Origin: Flavobacterium psychrophilum
GTDB taxonomy: Bacteria; Bacteroidota; Bacteroidia; Flavobacteriales; Flavobacteriaceae
Length of the DNA stretch: 56,687 nt
Reading direction: 5' to 3'
Assembly: GCA_945860385.1 (NCBI GenBank)
Contig: CAMAQD010000023.1
Coordinates: forward strand, 1-56,687
Position 1 is the stretch's first letter, and the number at the start of each line of letters is the position of its first letter. The notes beneath the pieces were generated by a model. It worked only from the letters and a program-made list of their open reading frames with translations. It did no database searches and was not told the DNA's origin. The translations under genes were made by a program, and so were the position numbers. Positions 53,791 to 56,687 of this stretch are shown here, piece by piece.

Positions 53791-54858
53791 ATGAGTTTCA
53801 ATATTGCTAACAAAACTATTCTGGTTGCTCCGTTAAATTGGGGATTAGGTCACGCAACACGTTGTATTCCAATAATTAAAGCCTTACAGGAAAATAATTT
53901 TATTCCGATTATTGCTTCTGATGGAATTGCACTTGAATTATTGCAAAAAGAGTTTCCTTATGTTCAAACGTTAAAATTACCTTCGTACAAAATTGAATAT
54001 GCTAAAAACGGCAAAAATTTTAAATGGAAATTATTGAAAAATTTTCCGGAAATGATAAAAGCTATTTGGAAAGAAGAGAAAAAAGTCAAAAAATGGATTA
54101 AAAAATATGATATTGATGGTATTATTTCCGATAATAGATTGGGTGTTTTTAGCAAAAAAATACCTTCGGTTTATCTGACACATCAATTGAATGTGATGAC
54201 TGGAAACACAACTTGGTTTACCAGTATTTTGCATCAGCATATTATCAAAAAACACAATGAATGTTGGGTTCCTGATATGGAAGGAGTTCCAAACTTAACT
54301 GGCAAATTAGGTCATATTGAAAATCCTGATTTCAATTTGAAATACATTGGGCCATTGAGCCGAATGAATAAAAAAGAAACACCAAAACAATATGATTTAA
54401 TGATTGTTCTTTCAGGTCCAGAGCCTCAACGAGGATTATTGGAAGATAAATTAAAAGTTGAAATTCTTGGTTATAAAGGGAATGTGGTTTTCATAAAAGG
54501 TATTATCGAAAAAGACCAGAAGAAGGAACAATTAGAAAATGTCAGCTATTATAATTTTATGAATAGTCGTCAGCTCGAACAAACTTTCAATGAAAGCGAA
54601 ATCGTGCTTTGTCGCTCTGGCTACACAACAATTATGGACTTGATAAAACTGGAGAAAAAAGCTTTTTTTATTCCAACGCCAGGTCAATATGAACAGGAAT
54701 ATTTGGCGAAAAAATTAAAAGAAGAAGGTCTTGTTCCTTTTGCCAAACAAGACGATTTTCGTATTGAAGATCTAAAGGAAATAGAAAATTACAAAGGATT
54801 ACCGTTGATAGAAACTCCTATTAATTGGAAGAATTTATTTCAAGTTTTTGAAGATTAA
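53791..54858 (+). CDS. MurG-like glycosyltransferase family protein
   Basis: 355 residues with a two-domain GT-B plan. The N-terminal NWGLGHATRCIPIIKAL (about 15-31) is a glycine-rich substrate loop. The C-terminal half holds the nucleotide-sugar region NSEIVLCRSGYTTIMDLIKL, then PTPGQYEQEYLAKKL, as in Glyco_tran_28 members. The donor and acceptor are not readable. It is a solitary gene between a terminator and the convergent LacI gene. Confidence 0.83.
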   Translation: MSFNIANKTILVAPLNWGLGHATRCIPIIKALQENNFIPIIASDGIALELLQKEFPYVQTLKLPSYKIEYAKNGKNFKWKLLKNFPEMIKAIWKEEKKVKKWIKKYDIDGIISDNRLGVFSKKIPSVYLTHQLNVMTGNTTWFTSILHQHIIKKHNECWVPDMEGVPNLTGKLGHIENPDFNLKYIGPLSRMNKKETPKQYDLMIVLSGPEPQRGLLEDKLKVEILGYKGNVVFIKGIIEKDQKKEQLENVSYYNFMNSRQLEQTFNESEIVLCRSGYTTIMDLIKLEKKAFFIPTPGQYEQEYLAKKLKEEGLVPFAKQDDFRIEDLKEIENYKGLPLIETPINWKNLFQVFED

Positions 54859-54892
54859 AAGAGGTAACCTACTTTATATTCAAAAATTTCTT

Positions 54893-55918
54893 TTAAACTT
54901 TTCTAGTTGATTCTCTTTCTTTCAAAAGAGTTTTTATTATAGTCGTTTTATAAGGATACTCGTTCTCTTTGCTTTCTAATCTTTCGATTAGTAATTCTGC
55001 TGCTGCTGCACCTATTTCGGGACCGTGTTGACTTACAGTAGTTAAACTCGGCGATAATCTTCTTGAAGCAAGGATTCCGTCTGCAAAACCTATAATGGAA
55101 AGATTTTCGGGAATTTTATAACCTCTTTTGAGGCTAATTCGCAAAGCTACGACGGAATCATCCTCGTCTAATGCAAATATGCCGTCAATAACTTGATTAT
55201 CAAATAAAATTTCTGCTTTTGCTTTTAATGCATCCTCGGAATCAGTTCTTAAAATTAAATCTGTGTTGATGGCAATATTATTATTTTGCAAGGCTTTGAG
55301 GTATCCTTCGGCTCTTAGTTTTCCTACGCTTAAATTATCTACGGAAGAAAATAAAGCGATTTTTTTGCATCCAATATTTATAAGATGTTGAGTTGCATTT
55401 AAAGCAGAATCAAAATCATCAACAACTACTTTATCACATTCAACTTCATCAACAATTCTGTCAAACATCACTATTGGCGTTCCTTCATTTATAATATCTT
55501 TAAAGTGATTGAACTCATGAAGTTTCTGTGCCTCTTCAGAAACCGATAAAATAAAGCCATCGATAGTTCCGTTGCTTAACATATCCAAAGTGCTAATTTC
55601 TTTTTTCAAAGACTCATTCGAAATGCATGTTATCACATTATATCCTTTTTCTTCAGCTACTTTTTCAATTCCAGTAAATACTTTGGCGAAAAACGAATTA
55701 AGGATGTTTGGAATAATTACACCAATAGTTTTGGTTTTTCTGTTTTTTAGATTCAGACCAATTACATTTGGTTTGTAATTTTTAAGCTTAGCATATTCTT
55801 TAATTCTGGTTTTTGTTTGTTCACTAATTTCAGGGCTATCATTAAGTGCTTTTGAAACAGTAGAGACAGAAACGTTTAGTTCTTTGGCGATTTGTTTTAG
55901 AGTAGCTTTGGCTTTCAT
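54893..55918 (-). CDS. LacI family transcriptional regulator
   Basis: 341 residues. The N-terminal helix-turn-helix with TLKQIAKELNVSVSTVSKALN (about 6-26) and hinge RKTKTIGVIIPNI leads to a periplasmic-binding-like sensor domain (about 64-335) with VEDQ-type contacts SLIGFADG. LacI regulators in Bacteroidota often govern carbohydrate loci, but no transport or hydrolase genes are adjacent. A candidate operator (GCATAT, 11 bases, ATATGC) lies at 55959-55981, upstream of its start. Confidence 0.92.
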   Translation of the reverse strand: MKAKATLKQIAKELNVSVSTVSKALNDSPEISEQTKTRIKEYAKLKNYKPNVIGLNLKNRKTKTIGVIIPNILNSFFAKVFTGIEKVAEEKGYNVITCISNESLKKEISTLDMLSNGTIDGFILSVSEEAQKLHEFNHFKDIINEGTPIVMFDRIVDEVECDKVVVDDFDSALNATQHLINIGCKKIALFSSVDNLSVGKLRAEGYLKALQNNNIAINTDLILRTDSEDALKAKAEILFDNQVIDGIFALDEDDSVVALRISLKRGYKIPENLSIIGFADGILASRRLSPSLTTVSQHGPEIGAAAAELLIERLESKENEYPYKTTIIKTLLKERESTRKV

Positions 55919-56528
55919 ATGTCAATATTTATTGCTTTTTATTAATCCTATGTAATTCGCATATATTTTATTGGAATATGCACCGCAATTATGTTATGCT
56001 CATTTCCGATTTAGAATATAGTTTTAAAGTGCTAAAGTAATAAAAAACTGCTTACTAGTGCCTTTATGTGAATGGTAAAATAACAACAAAAAGCATTATT
56101 TTTTTAAAAACAGATTATAAATGGAACGATTATATTCAATTGATGGAATATTTTTACTTTAAATCAGCAACTGTCAATTCGCAAAAAACAACTGTTTTGG
56201 TAATAATTTAAGAAAAGTAATAGTTTTTTGGGAAGTATTTTTCTGAAATAGATTACTGTTTTCCTGAGAAATGTTGCACGAATAGAGTTCAGTATTATTT
56301 TCCTGTATTGCATTAAATGCAAAGTAAAATAATGAAGCAATTGGCAAGAATGGTATACAAATTATAAAAATTAATTCTTCAGTTGTCTAAAAAACGAATC
56401 GAAAGTTAATACATCTTATTAAAGATAGAAGCCCAAAATTAAATCATCCTAAAAAACGAACTCTTTACGGACTGATAATCAGAATAAAATAAAATTTAGA
56501 GACTATTTGCATTTCAAAAAAATAATTG
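55919..56528. other. Gene-free stretch between lacI-type gene and rplM
   Basis: About 610 bases, very A+T rich. I see no plausible reading frame, RNA gene or long repeat, apart from the palindrome at 55959-55981. The right end leads into the rplM promoter. Confidence 0.6.
55959..55981. promoter_or_regulatory. Candidate LacI operator
   Basis: GCATAT (55959-55964) and ATATGC (55976-55981) are inverted repeats with an 11-base centre, about 45-60 bases upstream of the regulator start. A typical LacI operator is more compact, so this is tentative. Confidence 0.3.
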
Positions 56529-56536
56529 TACTTTTG
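56506..56536 (+). promoter_or_regulatory. Promoter of rplM
   Basis: TTTG (56506-56509), 19 bases, TACTTTTG (56529-56536): the clearest promoter in the window. The early leader CTCCCTTTATTGGGA (56539-56553) forms a short hairpin resembling that of the rpmF operon. Confidence 0.85.
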
Positions 56537-56581
56537 CGCTCCCTTTATTGGGAATGGAATGTTTAATTAAAATAAATTATT

Positions 56582-56687
56582 GTGAACGCATTAAGCTACA
56601 AAACAGTATCGACAAGCAAAGCAACCGTATCCAAAGAATGGATTGTGGTAGACGCTGACGGTCATAACTTAGGTCGTCTTGCATCAA
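56582..56687 (+). CDS. rplM: 50S ribosomal protein L13, 5' end only
   Basis: 35 codons and one base, cut by the window edge. The start is GTG at 56582, then NALSYKTVSTSKATVSKEW and IVVDADGHNLGRLAS, which matches the Bacteroidota L13 opening. The rest, and probably rpsI (S9), lie beyond the window. An early assembly protein of the large subunit. Confidence 0.94.
   Translation, partial: MNALSYKTVSTSKATVSKEWIVVDADGHNLGRLAS

Overview
The window looks like chromosomal housekeeping DNA from a Flavobacterium or close relative (Bacteroidota). The evidence is low G+C, starts preceded by A-rich sequence instead of Shine-Dalgarno sites, many TAnnTTTG promoter boxes (the Bacteroidota -7 element, often with TTG or TTTG about 19-22 bases upstream), a fused MurF-alanine racemase, the gliding genes gldE and gldD, DUF3078 and other lineage-specific families. 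I see no prophage, transposase, CRISPR array or obvious defence island.

Layout, left to right. 1-600: a CAU tRNA and a tiny proline-rich membrane protein. 618-6260: vitamins (ribE, divergent pdxA), then YceD/DUF177-rpmF-fabH-accB-accC, the usual ribosome and fatty-acid initiation cluster. 6336-9152: a secreted S9 peptidase, mtgA and a REP-like palindrome. 9160-11803: a TonB-dependent receptor with a small Cys/His-rich exported protein, probably a metal-uptake pair. 11895-16743: asd, mscL, murF-alr and tdk on the minus strand. 16845-20650: an acidic repeat protein coupled to rsmI, an RDD protein and dgt. 20654-23979: DUF3078, dxs and divergent tadA. 24175-32238: a thioester alpha-2-macroglobulin lipoprotein followed by penicillin-binding protein 1C. 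32394-34621: rng, a 30-residue very basic protein and HU. 34755-39036: mutY, ssb, gldE, gldD and an inserted lipoprotein gene. 39155-47477: dcp, an NTF2-like protein, a pseudouridine synthase, a mevalonate/prenyltransferase operon, tspO and fbp. 47626-54858: an acetyltransferase, aspartate kinase, a large outer-membrane barrel, a Lys/Thr-rich exported protein and a glycosyltransferase. 54893-56687: a LacI-type regulator, a 660-base gene-poor stretch and the start of rplM.

Connections. PdxA and Dxs fit the DXP-dependent vitamin B6 route, while the mevalonate decarboxylase and kinase supply isoprenoids; the two sets need not belong to one pathway. Asd and aspartate kinase feed lysine/diaminopimelate, which with MurF-Alr, MtgA and PBP1C serves the cell wall.

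Most unusual signals: (1) the last 13 codons and stop of gldD recur, diverged almost only at synonymous positions, just after an adjacent lipoprotein gene, as if a cassette had entered at the gldD 3' end; (2) two copies of a structured intergenic element at about 32260 and 42786 share box sequences but have different hairpins; (3) degenerate arrays phased at 7 bp occupy the leaders of accC and lysC and the gap between rng and the 30-residue gene; (4) several -7 boxes lie only 4-6 bases from the start codon, predicting leaderless mRNAs. No complete, clearly new multi-gene system is evident.
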